A DNA stretch of 64,000 nt, from NCBI GenBank assembly GCA_015478775.1, contig JADMKP010000010.1, positions 422,593 to 486,592 of the forward strand, written 5' to 3'. The notes beneath the pieces were generated by a model, which saw only the letters and a list, made by a program, of their open reading frames with translations, was not told where the DNA came from and did not search any database. The translations under genes and the position numbers were made by a program. This DNA comes from Fermentimonas sp. (GTDB lineage Bacteria; Bacteroidota; Bacteroidia; Bacteroidales; Dysgonomonadaceae). Below, one piece after another: positions 45,744 to 55,770 of the stretch; the first letter of the stretch is position 1; the number at the start of each line of letters is the position of its first letter.

Positions 45744-47591
45744 ATGAATAAAATTAAATACATCATATTAGGGTTTGCATCCTTAATCCTTTTTACAGGA
45801 TGCTTGGAGGATTACCAGGAATTGAATACAAATCCCGAGTTACTTGGAACAGTTGACCCACGCAGTGCATTTACAGGGGCAACTGAAAACTGGAACAATT
45901 CTCAACGTCACCATCTTACTGGCAAGTACAGTGGAGTTATGCAGATTATGCAATATATAGTTAATGGTGGAGGTGGTTCTGAGGGTACTTATGTAAACCC
46001 AAACAACAACTCACGTCCTTCGCCATACACACCTTATTATAGTGATTATTTTGGACAAATTGGACTTAGACTTCGCTATCTTGTGGAAGTTGTAATTCCT
46101 TTAAATCCAGAAGCAGAGCGCTACCAGGATGTAGCAGCAATATCAAATATTCTTGAAGCATATCAAGCTTGGTTAATGTTTGATGTTTACGGTGCTGCTC
46201 CTTATACAGAAGGTTTGAAACTGTCTAGTGAAGGTATTGCAACTCCACGCTACGACTTATATCAGAGTGATTTAAATGGTGACCCTATGTATAAAGTTTT
46301 TGATGCAAAGATTAAAGAGAACATTGCTATTCTACAAAACAGCAATGAAAACCAATATAATCTAGATAAAAACGACTTCTTCTATGGAGGTGATGTTACA
46401 AACTGGATTAGATTTGCAAATACTTTGAGAATAAAAATGGCACAACGTGTTGAAGAGGCAGACAATGCATTCTATAACTCTATTATTACAGAAGCATTAG
46501 CACATTCTGGAGGTATTATTTCAAATCTGGAACAGTCTGCAATTTATCATCATCCAAATGAGCACAACAATAATACAGACGATATGCAAGCATTAACAAC
46601 TGATTATGTTGCAACACGTGCATTGGTTAACTTTTTAAAAGAGTATGATGATCCAAGACTACCCATACTTGTAAGAAGAAATGGATTTGGATATGGCAAT
46701 AACAATACTACAAACGATGATACCTTTGGATTATTAGAAGAATATTATGATAATTATGAGATGGATTTCTCAAGATATCTAGATCGTTATATAGGCAATT
46801 CTGCTAATCCTGATAGCTCAAGCGTGATAGGTTATAATAATGCATATTATACTATTCCTTATGTTGATGATGAAGGTGTTGATCAAACTATGACAATTAG
46901 AAATAATAGTCAGATTGAGAGTAGATTCTTTGTAAAAAACGGAGGAAAAGTAAGTAACACACTTGGCGTACGTGAAAAAGAAGATCAAGATAAATATGAT
47001 GTGTCTCAAGAAGAAATCACACTTTTCACTCCATTAATTACTTATTCTGAAACATGCTTTATGATGGCTGAAATAGCATTAAAGCAAGGAAATGCAATGG
47101 GTGGTAAAGACGCTTTAACTTGGTTTAGGGATGGTATTCGTGCTTCTATGACACAATATCAGGAATGGGCTGAGAATATGGGTGTTCCTTCTGCTATGAA
47201 TCAAAACAGCGACAATTATGATCCAATCACTAATAATGATATCGATACATATCTTGCTCGCCAAGAATTTCAAACTGTAACGCTTGAGAAAATAATTTCT
47301 CAGCAATGGGTAAATCTTTTCATGCGACCCGAAGAAGCTTGGGCTACTTGGAAGCGTACCGGATTACCAGCATTTAAGCAAGTGCCCGAACCAGTTAATG
47401 GTGTAGCTTTCTTTGAAGAGATTAATTCTGGTGGTGACCAACTTTTCATTCCTCGTAGAAATGTGCTACCAACACCAAACACAGCAAATATTGATAACTA
47501 CAATGCAGCTGTTGATGCCCTAGTTGCAGATCCAAATTATGGCTCTGCAGTAAACAGGACAGAAGGAAGAATATGGTGGGATAAACCATAA
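45744..47591 (+). CDS. SusD/RagB-like outer membrane lipoprotein
   Basis: This 615-residue protein opens with a lipoprotein signal (ILGFASLILFTGC, cysteine at 20). The following LEDYQELNTNPELLGTVDPRSAF is typical of the SusD-like type 2 branch (as in RagB relatives), with TPR-like helices and an LDKNDFFYGGDVTNWIRFANTLRIKMAQRV core. The C-terminal RRNVLPTPNTANIDNYNAAV closes the domain. It caps the SusC transporter and binds substrate at the cell surface. A hairpin terminator follows, so SusC and SusD form a two-gene unit. Confidence 0.95.
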   Translation: MNKIKYIILGFASLILFTGCLEDYQELNTNPELLGTVDPRSAFTGATENWNNSQRHHLTGKYSGVMQIMQYIVNGGGGSEGTYVNPNNNSRPSPYTPYYSDYFGQIGLRLRYLVEVVIPLNPEAERYQDVAAISNILEAYQAWLMFDVYGAAPYTEGLKLSSEGIATPRYDLYQSDLNGDPMYKVFDAKIKENIAILQNSNENQYNLDKNDFFYGGDVTNWIRFANTLRIKMAQRVEEADNAFYNSIITEALAHSGGIISNLEQSAIYHHPNEHNNNTDDMQALTTDYVATRALVNFLKEYDDPRLPILVRRNGFGYGNNNTTNDDTFGLLEEYYDNYEMDFSRYLDRYIGNSANPDSSSVIGYNNAYYTIPYVDDEGVDQTMTIRNNSQIESRFFVKNGGKVSNTLGVREKEDQDKYDVSQEEITLFTPLITYSETCFMMAEIALKQGNAMGGKDALTWFRDGIRASMTQYQEWAENMGVPSAMNQNSDNYDPITNNDIDTYLARQEFQTVTLEKIISQQWVNLFMRPEEAWATWKRTGLPAFKQVPEPVNGVAFFEEINSGGDQLFIPRRNVLPTPNTANIDNYNAAVDALVADPNYGSAVNRTEGRIWWDKP

Positions 47592-47614
47592 GTAATATTA
47601 CATAAATAAATTCT

Positions 47615-47653
47615 AAAAAAGGGAGTAAAATCATAAGGTTTTCCTCCCTTTTT
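47615..47653 (+). terminator. Terminator of the SusC/SusD unit
   Basis: AAAAAGGGAG and CTCCCTTTTT form a 10-base stem, with an inner AAAA/TTTT extension, and the strand continues in T. The A/T arms make it able to work in both directions. Confidence 0.8.
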
Positions 47654-48031
47654 GATTCAAAATTATATTGATTGCATAATTGATTTTTTACCACAATTTT
47701 ATCTTTAACTGTATAGAACAGTATGTTTTTTCTCATCAATTGTTCGGAAGTTAACTAATCATCCTTTTTTTCTATAAACTCCTTAAATTCTGCCTGAGTT
47801 GATTCCAGAACATAATGCTGTTTAACTTTACAATTTATAAAATACAATTAAAGAAATATAGATACTAAAAAGCGAAGTCTATTTCTTTAAGTTTACTATT
47901 AGTTAAGTACATCAGAATATAATAATAATCAATGTCAACAACTTATATTTGATGAAATATAAGCATCATAATTTGATTTTCTTCACAAACAAAAACAAAT
48001 AAAACTCAGTTTGTTCTTAAAAGAGAGTTAA

Positions 48032-48139
48032 CTTTGGTATTCTGAAATGAATAGGGTTACTGAACCTGGAGAATTTACTGTAATGATAGGGAGCGCTTCT
48101 AATAATATTCATTTAAGAGGTCGTTTCACAATTGAATAG
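48032..48139 (+). pseudogene. C-terminal remnant of a GH3 glycoside hydrolase
   Basis: A plus-strand frame reads LWYSEMNRVTEPGEFTVMIG, then SASNNIHLRGRFTIE and a stop. This matches the end of the fibronectin-III-like domain of GH3 beta-glucosidases and xylosidases (EPGxFxVMIGxSSxDIxLxGxF). An in-frame stop lies directly upstream (48029-48031) and no start exists, so only about 35 codons of the gene remain. Confidence 0.6.
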
Positions 48140-48249
48140 ATGTAGTTCTGTATTTATCAAATATAGTTTCAAAATTAAACAGCCGTATTTTCACAAATAA
48201 AAATAAAGTATAACTTCAAAATAATCTAAACCCATTAAAACTGCGTAAC

Positions 48250-50337
48250 ATGAAGAAAAAAGTTTACCTCCTGCTTTTAGCTGTCACTCTCTCATTGACA
48301 TCAATTTTAGCACAATACGAAGCCAGCTGGGAGTCGCTTGACAACAGAGCAATTCCTGAGTGGTGGAGCGATGCTAAGTTTGGAATATTTATCCACTGGG
48401 GTTTATATTCAGTGCCAGCCTATGCACCGGTTAATGAAGTGGAAGGGATCTACGAAAAGTATGCAGAACATTACTACAACCGCCTTTTAAACGGAAATGA
48501 GTTATTTACTAATTTCCATAAAAAGAATTATGGCGATAATTTTAAGTATCCCGATTTTGCACACATGTTCAAGGCAGAGTATTTTAATCCTGGTGAATGG
48601 GCAGAGCTCTTCAAGGAAGCAGGTGCCAAATATGTTGTTTTAACATCAAAGCATCACGATGGCTTCTGTTTATGGCCAAGCACACAAACTCCTCATTTCA
48701 ATAGTGCAGTAATGGGGCCACATATCGATATTATAGACACACTCTCTGTTGCTATAAGGAATGAAGGCTTGCGTTTTGGATTGTATTATTCTTTACTCGA
48801 ATGGGCGCATCCACTATATTCACCCACAACAATGAATAAATGGGTTGATACACATATGATTCCTCAAATGAAGGAGTTGGTAAACAACTATAAGCCTGAA
48901 ATTATATTCTCTGATGGTGAGTGGAATTACGACAGCAAGACCCTTAAAAGTGAGCAATTTCTTGCGTGGCTGTTTAATGAGTCCCCTGTAAAAAACAGTG
49001 TAGTAGTAAACGACAGATGGGGAAAGGAAACCAGAAGTCTTCATGGCGATTATTATACAACTGAATACGACCTTGTGCATAACAACGAGGGCATAGGTGA
49101 TAAAAGCAATCATCCATGGGAAGAGAGTCGTGGCATTGGCACATCATATGGCTACAACCGCTTCGAAACCTCTGATCATTATCTCACATCAAAGCAACTC
49201 ATTCATATTCTTATTGATAAAGTATCAAATGGAGGCAACTTCCTACTCAATGTTGGTCCCGATGCAACCGGTATGATACCCGTTGTAATGCAAGAAAGAC
49301 TTCTTGACATAGGCAAATGGTTAAAGGTGAATGGAGAAGCAATTTATGGTTCTAGAACATGGAAGCTTGGAAAGAAAACTGAAAACGAAAAACTATCATT
49401 TACACAAAACAATGGAGCTCTTTATGTTATCCTTAAGGATTGGGAGAAAGAACCAATAGTTATTTCAAATATTAACAACGCCGTAAATGTACAACTCTTG
49501 GGTTACGATGGTTTAATTGAGACAAGTTTTAAAGAAGGGCAATTGATAATTACACCTCCACAACTATCAATAGATGAGCATCCGTCACAACATGCATGGG
49601 TATTTAAAATAGATAAATTTGTAGAACCACAAATTATTGCACACCGTGGTTATTGGAAAACCGAAGGATCTGCTCAAAACTCAATAGCCGCTTTGGTAAA
49701 AGCAGATGAGATTGGGTTGTATGGTTCTGAAGTAGATATTTGGCTTTCATCAGATGGGATACCAGTTGTAAATCATGATGCAGATGTTACACTAAATGGA
49801 GAGAAGCTTGTGGTTCAGGAAACTCCTTTTGCAACACTTAGAAAAGTAAAACTTGCAAACGGAGAACCGCTCCCAACTGTAGAAGAGTATCTGGATGCAT
49901 TTAAGAAGTGTGATAATATTAAACTTATAATGGAGTTTAAGACTCACAAAACAAAAGAGCGTGAAGATGAACTTGCGCTTAAAGTAATTGAAATGGTAAA
50001 AGAAAGAGACCTTCAAGATAAAGTTGAATATATCTCTTTTGGCATTAACTTTGTTGAACAATCTAAGCGCCTCCACCCCGAGGCACCGGTGTATTACCTA
50101 AACGGCGATCTCTCTCCTCAAATTATTAGTGAAATGGAATTGACTGGTTTTGATTATCACTTCAACGTTTTATATAAAAACAAAAACTGGGTATCAGAAG
50201 CTCATGACTTGGGATTAAAAGTTAATGTGTGGACAGTTAATAAAGAAGAAGATATACAAAATGTCATCAATCAAAATGTTGATTATATAACTACCGACGA
50301 GCCACTTTTAGTAAAAGAAATATTAAGTAAGCAATGA
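48250..50337 (+). CDS. Alpha-L-fucosidase (GH29) fused to glycerophosphodiester phosphodiesterase
   Basis: This 695-residue secreted protein has a signal peptide cut near residue 21 (SLTSILA). Residues about 28-355 are a GH29 barrel: WWSDAKFGIFIHWG, VLTSKHHDGFCLW, RFGLYYSLLEW and the nucleophile Asp in EIIFSDGEW. A small beta domain follows (360-455). Residues 461-695 are a complete GDPD domain: HRG at 465-467, ExD at 494-496 (EVDIWLSSDG) and the catalytic His in VVNHDA (H509), ending DYITTDEP. GH29 removes fucose; GDPD cleaves glycerophosphodiesters. One open frame without shift joins them. The last bases overlap the HD gene (ATGA). Confidence 0.92.
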   Translation: MKKKVYLLLLAVTLSLTSILAQYEASWESLDNRAIPEWWSDAKFGIFIHWGLYSVPAYAPVNEVEGIYEKYAEHYYNRLLNGNELFTNFHKKNYGDNFKYPDFAHMFKAEYFNPGEWAELFKEAGAKYVVLTSKHHDGFCLWPSTQTPHFNSAVMGPHIDIIDTLSVAIRNEGLRFGLYYSLLEWAHPLYSPTTMNKWVDTHMIPQMKELVNNYKPEIIFSDGEWNYDSKTLKSEQFLAWLFNESPVKNSVVVNDRWGKETRSLHGDYYTTEYDLVHNNEGIGDKSNHPWEESRGIGTSYGYNRFETSDHYLTSKQLIHILIDKVSNGGNFLLNVGPDATGMIPVVMQERLLDIGKWLKVNGEAIYGSRTWKLGKKTENEKLSFTQNNGALYVILKDWEKEPIVISNINNAVNVQLLGYDGLIETSFKEGQLIITPPQLSIDEHPSQHAWVFKIDKFVEPQIIAHRGYWKTEGSAQNSIAALVKADEIGLYGSEVDIWLSSDGIPVVNHDADVTLNGEKLVVQETPFATLRKVKLANGEPLPTVEEYLDAFKKCDNIKLIMEFKTHKTKEREDELALKVIEMVKERDLQDKVEYISFGINFVEQSKRLHPEAPVYYLNGDLSPQIISEMELTGFDYHFNVLYKNKNWVSEAHDLGLKVNVWTVNKEEDIQNVINQNVDYITTDEPLLVKEILSKQ

Positions 50338-50768
50338 ATCTAACAGAACAATTAAAACTTGCAATAGAAATTGCAATATCTGCTCATAACGGGCAGTTAG
50401 ATACACATAACGGTCGCCCATATATAGAACACCCGTTTCGTGTAATGAATGCCTGTCACACACTACAGGAAAAAATAGTGGGCGTATTGCATGATGTAGT
50501 TGAAGATACAGATTGGACACTTGATAAACTAAAAGCAGAAGGATTCACAAATGAAATTATTGATGGTGTAGATGCAGTTACCAGACGCGATAATGAATCT
50601 TATGATGATTATATTATCAGGGTTCAAACAAATCCGTTAGGTATAAGAGTTAAATTGAATGACTTGACAGACAATATGGATATCAGAAGATGGAAGGATG
50701 TTCAGTATCAAGATCTTGCACGTTTGCAAAAATATCTCACTGCATATAAACAACTTACAGAAAACTAA
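50334..50768 (+). CDS. Small HD-domain phosphohydrolase (SpoT/MESH1-like)
   Basis: This 144-residue protein contains the HD motifs of the RelA/SpoT hydrolase group: NGQLDTHNGRPYIEHPFRVMN, VGVLHDVVEDTDWTLDKL (the HD metal pair) and VKLNDLTDNMD. It has no synthetase or regulatory domain. Relatives hydrolyse (p)ppGpp or similar nucleotides. Its start overlaps the stop of the fucosidase-GDPD gene (ATGA), so the two are translationally coupled, which is odd for a cytoplasmic enzyme and a secreted one. Confidence 0.85.
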   Translation: MNLTEQLKLAIEIAISAHNGQLDTHNGRPYIEHPFRVMNACHTLQEKIVGVLHDVVEDTDWTLDKLKAEGFTNEIIDGVDAVTRRDNESYDDYIIRVQTNPLGIRVKLNDLTDNMDIRRWKDVQYQDLARLQKYLTAYKQLTEN

Positions 50769-50780
50769 AAATATTGGTTA

Positions 50781-50840
50781 TATATGGTGAGGACTGGCTA
50801 TATTTGGTGAAGATTAGTAATATTTGGAGAAGATTAATGA
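50781..50840. repeat. Three tandem 20-base repeats
   Basis: Units at 50781-50800, 50801-50820 and 50821-50840 share the frame TATxTGGxGAxGAxTxxxxA with a few changes each. They fill the gap between the HD gene and hemW. The junction of units 1 and 2 contains TATATTTG, so they may include or space the hemW promoter. Confidence 0.7.
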
Positions 50841-50919
50841 AATGTAATTGATAAGTATCGAAAGTAATTGCAAGAAAAATAAAGTTATTACTAATAAAAT
50901 AAGGAATCAAAGATTAAAA

Positions 50920-52077
50920 GTGAATATACAACATAATAACAATAGCGGTTCTGCAGGAATATATCTGCATATACCATTCTGCAAAACAAAATGTACATAT
51001 TGCGACTTTTATATGCTTACAAACGAAACTCAGATAGATAAGTTCGTTGAAGCGATATGTGCTGAAGCGGCTTTAAGAAAAGATGAAATTCAAGAGGATG
51101 AAGTTAAAACAATATATTTTGGAGGAGGAACACCTTCACGATTGAGCATTAACCAATTTGAAAAGATATTTGAAGCACTATACCTCAATTATAAAATAGA
51201 CTCAAAAGCAGAGATAACTGTTGAAGCAAACCCCGACGATCTCTCAGATGAGTATCTAAAAACTTTATCTCAACTACCAGTAAACCGTCTAAGTATAGGA
51301 ATACAAAGCTTTAATGATGAAGAGCTCAAATTCCTCAGTCGTCGCCACTCATCACAACAAGCAATCAGTTCTGTTATAACTGCACAATCACATGGCTTCA
51401 ACAATATCAGTGTAGACTTAATGTATGGACTTCCAGATCAAACTGAAGATATATGGAAGGATAACCTTGAGCAGATGACTAATCTTGGCGTACAGCACCT
51501 CTCTGCATATCATCTTATTTATGAAGAGAAAACAAGAATGTACAATATGTTGAAAGCAGGCAAGATAAAGCCTGTTGATGAGGAGCTAAGCACAAAAATG
51601 TTTTCTATATTAATAGACTGGATGAAGAGTCATAATTTTATCCAGTATGAGATCTCTGCGTTCGGGATAGAAGGTTACTTCTCTCAACACAATACCTCAT
51701 ACTGGAAAAACAGAAAATATCTTGGACTGGGTCCCGCCGCTCATTCTTACAATGGTTACGACCGCTCATGGAATATATCTTCTTTACATCAATATATAAA
51801 AGGTGTTGAATCGGGTAACCTAGAGCGAGAAACCGAACATCTCAGTATCAACGAGAAGTATAATGAGTTTATATTAACTGGCCTCCGAACCATGTGGGGT
51901 ATCGATTTATCTGATATGATAAATATGTTTGGTGAGGAAATATACAACTACTGCATAGAAAATGCACAACCATATATAAATACCGGCAAACTCATCACAC
52001 AAGATAACACACTTAAGCTAACACAAAAAGGTATATTTGTATCAGATGGAATTATGAGCGACTTAATGAGGGTTTAA
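50920..52077 (+). CDS. hemW: Radical SAM heme chaperone HemW (coproporphyrinogen III oxidase-like)
   Basis: The radical SAM motif CKTKCTYC follows GIYLHIPF, as in HemW. Further on are [41 protein letters not shown] and [10 protein letters not shown], and the C-terminal HemN-like region [16 protein letters not shown]. HemW binds heme and inserts it into target proteins; it lacks the HemN-specific cysteine pattern. Starts without ATG are needed: GTG at 50920 is likely, TTG at 50848 would add 24 residues. Its stop overlaps that of the convergent fhs gene. Confidence 0.92.
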   Translation: MNIQHNNNSGSAGIYLHIPFCKTKCTYCDFYMLTNETQIDKFVEAICAEAALRKDEIQEDEVKTIYFGGGTPSRLSINQFEKIFEALYLNYKIDSKAEITVEANPDDLSDEYLKTLSQLPVNRLSIGIQSFNDEELKFLSRRHSSQQAISSVITAQSHGFNNISVDLMYGLPDQTEDIWKDNLEQMTNLGVQHLSAYHLIYEEKTRMYNMLKAGKIKPVDEELSTKMFSILIDWMKSHNFIQYEISAFGIEGYFSQHNTSYWKNRKYLGLGPAAHSYNGYDRSWNISSLHQYIKGVESGNLERETEHLSINEKYNEFILTGLRTMWGIDLSDMINMFGEEIYNYCIENAQPYINTGKLITQDNTLKLTQKGIFVSDGIMSDLMRV

Positions 52078-52089
52078 CTTAAACCCTCA
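52067..52089. terminator. Palindrome shared by the ends of hemW and fhs
   Basis: TGAGGGTTTAA-C-TTAAACCCTCA is an 11-base perfect inverted repeat spanning both stop codons of two convergent genes. It may end transcription in both directions, although the loop is too short without opening the inner pairs and there is no T run. Confidence 0.4.
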
Positions 52090-53738
52090 ATATCGCCATT
52101 AATTATATCAATTCTTTTTGCCTGAGGATCGGCTGGTAAACCTGGCATTCGCATCATCTCTCCTGCAATTGCAACAATAAACTCAGAACCCTGATTTATT
52201 ACCAGATCGTTAATCTTAAAGCGAAAATCCTTTGCAACACCATACCATTTAGGGTCTGCTGAAAATGAGTATTGAGTCTTAGCAATGCACACAGGCATTT
52301 TCTCTAAATGAGTACCTTCAATCAATTTCAACTTTTTTAATGCCATCTCACTGAAAACTACATCGTGGGCACCATAAATATTGGTTGCTACCTTTGATAT
52401 CTTTGTTTCAATCGAATCATTATCACTATATGTGAATTTTAAATCACCCGATGGTCGTCTTTCAATTGCCTCCACAACTTTTTGTGCAAGCTCCACGGCA
52501 CCCTCCCCACCCTTTTCGAAGGACTCATTCACTGCAAACAAAACACCTCTTTCCTCACAGAAGTCACTTATAGCAACAATCTCTTCATTAGTATCAGTAG
52601 CATATTTATTGAATGCTACTACAACCGATTGTCCAAAAGATGCCAAATTATCAAGATGTTTGCGAAGATTGCCAAGGCCATTTTTCAAACCTTCCACATT
52701 AGGAAGTTTAATATCTTTTTCTGATACACCACCATGCATCTTAAGACCCTGAGCAGTGGCCACAATAACTGACAGTGTAGGGCGTAAACCACTTTTTCTG
52801 CATTTAATATTAAAAAACTTCTCAGCTCCCAAGTCAGCACCAAAGCCCGCTTCTGTAACTACATAATCTCCATAAGACATAGCCATCTTTGTTGCTAGCA
52901 CCGAGTTGCAACCATGTGCAATATTTGCAAAGGGTCCGCCATGTATAAATGCCGGCGTATTTTCGGTACTCTGCACAAGATTTGGATGAATAGCATCTTT
53001 CATTAAAACAGTTATAGCACCGGCAATACCCAAATCTTTAACAGTAAAAGCATCACCATTTCTTTTATAACCAAGTAAAATATTCTCAATCCTGCGTCTT
53101 AAATCATCCTCATCTTCCGACAAGCAAAGAATAGCCATCAACTCAGATGCGGCAGTAATATCAAACCCTGCCTCTTGAGGTATACCATTACCAGGGCCCA
53201 ACCCCGTTACAATATATCGCAGACTTCTATCATTTACATCCAATACTCTTTTCCAAAGAACCTCCTTTAAAGCATCGCCTGTACCCTGAACTCGCGAATT
53301 ATAGTTATCAAGCAACGCAGATATGGTATTATGAGCTGTTGTAACAGCATGAAAATCTCCGGTAAAGTGAAGATTGATATTCTCCATTGGCAGAACTTGT
53401 GAATAACCACCTCCAGCTGCACCACCCTTCATTCCAAAAACCGGTCCTAGTGACGGTTCACGAAGAGCTATTATGGCTTTCTTTCCAATCTTATTCAGCC
53501 CCAGTGCCAAACCAATTGATACTGTGGTTTTACCTATTCCCGCTTTTGTGGCTGTAATTGCTGTAACTAGTATAAGGTTACTCTTTTCAATTTTGCTATT
53601 ATCTATTAGGTCAACCGGTATTTTTGCCATATGCCTTCCAAAGCTAATAACTTCATCTCTCGGAATACCAATGCTTTCAGCTACATCTTTAATTTTCTTT
53701 AATGGTGTTTCTCTTGCAATTTGAATGTCTGATTTCAT
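52074..53738 (-). CDS. fhs: Formate-tetrahydrofolate ligase
   Basis: This 554-residue protein has the P-loop-like motif [20 protein letters not shown]. Further on are [52 protein letters not shown] and [20 protein letters not shown], all signature stretches of the enzyme. It forms 10-formyl-THF from formate, ATP and THF, feeding purine (purH) and one-carbon metabolism. The length is normal and it lies 13 bases after uvrB's stop on the same strand. Confidence 0.97.
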   Translation of the reverse strand: MKSDIQIARETPLKKIKDVAESIGIPRDEVISFGRHMAKIPVDLIDNSKIEKSNLILVTAITATKAGIGKTTVSIGLALGLNKIGKKAIIALREPSLGPVFGMKGGAAGGGYSQVLPMENINLHFTGDFHAVTTAHNTISALLDNYNSRVQGTGDALKEVLWKRVLDVNDRSLRYIVTGLGPGNGIPQEAGFDITAASELMAILCLSEDEDDLRRRIENILLGYKRNGDAFTVKDLGIAGAITVLMKDAIHPNLVQSTENTPAFIHGGPFANIAHGCNSVLATKMAMSYGDYVVTEAGFGADLGAEKFFNIKCRKSGLRPTLSVIVATAQGLKMHGGVSEKDIKLPNVEGLKNGLGNLRKHLDNLASFGQSVVVAFNKYATDTNEEIVAISDFCEERGVLFAVNESFEKGGEGAVELAQKVVEAIERRPSGDLKFTYSDNDSIETKISKVATNIYGAHDVVFSEMALKKLKLIEGTHLEKMPVCIAKTQYSFSADPKWYGVAKDFRFKINDLVINQGSEFIVAIAGEMMRMPGLPADPQAKRIDIINGDIEGLS

Positions 53739-53751
53739 AAAAATATATTAA

Positions 53752-55761
53752 TTATAACTTTTCCTCAAGTAAAGCAAGCTGATCACGTAGCTGTGCTGCT
53801 TCTAAAAATTCAAGTTTCTTAGCAGCAGCAAGCATAGCCTTACGAGTTTGCTCAATCTTGGCTTTTAATTCATCTTTAGTTGCAAACTTCTCTATTGGCT
53901 CAGCAGCTAATGTTCTGTAGTCAGGCTCAATATATGCCCTAGCCATAGAGGATGTATACTCTTTACTCAGAGCCGATGACTGTGCTCTTATAATTTGTGT
54001 TGGAGTTATACCGTGCTCCTCATTATATTTCAACTGTTTCTCACGTCGTCTGTTGGTCTCATCTATTGTCAACCTCATACTATTGGTAATCTTGTCGGCA
54101 TAGAAAATCACTTTACCATTAATATTACGTGCAGCCCTACCTGCTGTCTGTGTAAGCGAACGATGAGAGCGAAGAAACCCCTCCTTATCAGCATCAAGTA
54201 TAGCAACTAGCGATACCTCGGGCAAGTCTAACCCCTCCCTCAATAGGTTAACGCCAATTAATACGTCAAAGACGCCTTGTCTCAAATCATCCATAATCTT
54301 TACCCTGTCTAAAGTCTCAACATCCGAGTGGATATAGTTACAACTAACTCCGTTTCCTGCCAGATAATCTGTAAGCTCTTCGGCCATCCTTTTAGTCAGA
54401 GTAGTAATCAATACTCGTTCGTTTAGTTCTGAACGTTGCTGAATTTCCTCCATCAAATCATCTATCTGATTCATGCTTGGACGCACATCAATAGGAGGAT
54501 CCAGTAATCCTGTTGGGCGAATTAGTTGGTCAACCACAATACCTTCAGACTTCTCTAATTCGTAATCTGCAGGAGTGGCACTTACAAATATAATATCCTG
54601 AGATAAAGCTTCAAACTCTTCAAATTTAAGTGGTCTGTTATCCAGAGCAGCCGGCAATCTAAACCCATACTCAACAAGGTTTGTCTTCCTCGAATGGTCT
54701 CCACCATACATAGCTCGTATTTGCGGAATAGTAACATGGCTTTCATCAATAACAGTAAGATAATCATCCGGAAAGAAATCCAGCAAGCAGAATGGTCTAG
54801 TACCCGGTGCACGACCGTCAAAATAACGAGAATAATTCTCTATGCCCGAGCAATACCCAATCTCCTTAATCATCTCCACATCATAAGTCACCCTTTCATA
54901 TATTCTCTTTGCTTCAAACGGTTTACCAATCTCATTAAAGAAATCAACCTGCTTACCAAGATCTATTAATATTTCGTCTACTGCTCTATTTATACGTTCT
55001 TGAGTAGTAACAAACAAGTTAGCAGGAAATATCCGGTACATATCTAACTTTTCTAAAGTTACACCCGTTAGCGGATCAACAGATTCAATACTTTCAATTT
55101 CATCACCCCAAAACATTATCCTCATAATGTAATCATGATAAGCCAAGAACACGTCAACAGTGTCTCCCTTTACTCTAAAGTTTCCTCTGTCGAAGTCCAC
55201 AGCCTCGTTTCTGGAATATAAGCTTGAAACCAAAAGGCGAAGAAGTACATCCCTATCTATTTTTTGACCAACTTTAATTTCTATTGTTGTTTTCTGAAAA
55301 TCTTCCGGATTACCAATACCATAAAGACAAGAAACCGAAGATACCACAATCACATCCTTCCTTCCCGAAAGCAAAGAAGAAGTAGTGGCTAATCGCAACT
55401 TCTCAAGTTCATCATTAATTGAAAGATCTTTTTCTATATAAGTATCTGAAGTAGGTAGGTAAGCCTCGGGTTGATAATAATCGTAGTACGACACGAAATA
55501 CTCGACAGCATTATTCGGAAAAAAATTCTTAAACTCACTGTATAGCTGAGCTGCAAGAGTTTTATTATGACTGAGTATTAATGTAGGTTTATTAATCTCC
55601 TTTATTACATTCGCAACAGTAAATGTCTTACCCGACCCAGTAACCCCTAATAGAGTTTGATAAGTTACTTTATGCTTAAGACCATCAACCAAAGCTACAA
55701 TAGCATCGGGCTGATCGCCTGTGGGCACAAATTCTGATGTAAGTTTAAATTCCATACTCAT
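53752..55761 (-). CDS. uvrB: Excinuclease ABC subunit B
   Basis: This 669-residue helicase-like protein has Walker A in LGVTGSGKTFTVANVI, the beta-hairpin region YYDYYQPEAYLPTSDTYIEKD, DESHVTIPQIRAMYGGD, and helicase motifs V-VI in GVNLLREGLDLPEVSLVAILDADKEG and QTAGRAARN. A UVR domain (ELKAKIEQTRKAMLAAAKKLEFLEAAQLRDQ) ends it. It verifies DNA damage and loads UvrC in nucleotide excision repair. Confidence 0.98.
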   Translation of the reverse strand: MSMEFKLTSEFVPTGDQPDAIVALVDGLKHKVTYQTLLGVTGSGKTFTVANVIKEINKPTLILSHNKTLAAQLYSEFKNFFPNNAVEYFVSYYDYYQPEAYLPTSDTYIEKDLSINDELEKLRLATTSSLLSGRKDVIVVSSVSCLYGIGNPEDFQKTTIEIKVGQKIDRDVLLRLLVSSLYSRNEAVDFDRGNFRVKGDTVDVFLAYHDYIMRIMFWGDEIESIESVDPLTGVTLEKLDMYRIFPANLFVTTQERINRAVDEILIDLGKQVDFFNEIGKPFEAKRIYERVTYDVEMIKEIGYCSGIENYSRYFDGRAPGTRPFCLLDFFPDDYLTVIDESHVTIPQIRAMYGGDHSRKTNLVEYGFRLPAALDNRPLKFEEFEALSQDIIFVSATPADYELEKSEGIVVDQLIRPTGLLDPPIDVRPSMNQIDDLMEEIQQRSELNERVLITTLTKRMAEELTDYLAGNGVSCNYIHSDVETLDRVKIMDDLRQGVFDVLIGVNLLREGLDLPEVSLVAILDADKEGFLRSHRSLTQTAGRAARNINGKVIFYADKITNSMRLTIDETNRRREKQLKYNEEHGITPTQIIRAQSSALSKEYTSSMARAYIEPDYRTLAAEPIEKFATKDELKAKIEQTRKAMLAAAKKLEFLEAAQLRDQLALLEEKL

Positions 55762-55770
55762 ATATATTAA

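Larger units (their letters stand above)
47592..48249. other. Intergenic region with gene fossil(s)
   Basis: This 658-base stretch includes the SusD terminator, a short minus-strand frame ending at 47755 (VKQHYVLESTQAEFKEFIE, unknown) and the GH3 remnant at 48032-48139. I see no clear promoter for the fucosidase gene; TATAGTTTC near 48165 is a weak candidate. Confidence 0.5.

Noticed and set aside
47755-47850. Minus-strand frame ending KEFIEKKDD as a gene remnant
   Set aside because: Only about 30 codons without start and without a family I can name; kept only as a note in the intergenic entry.
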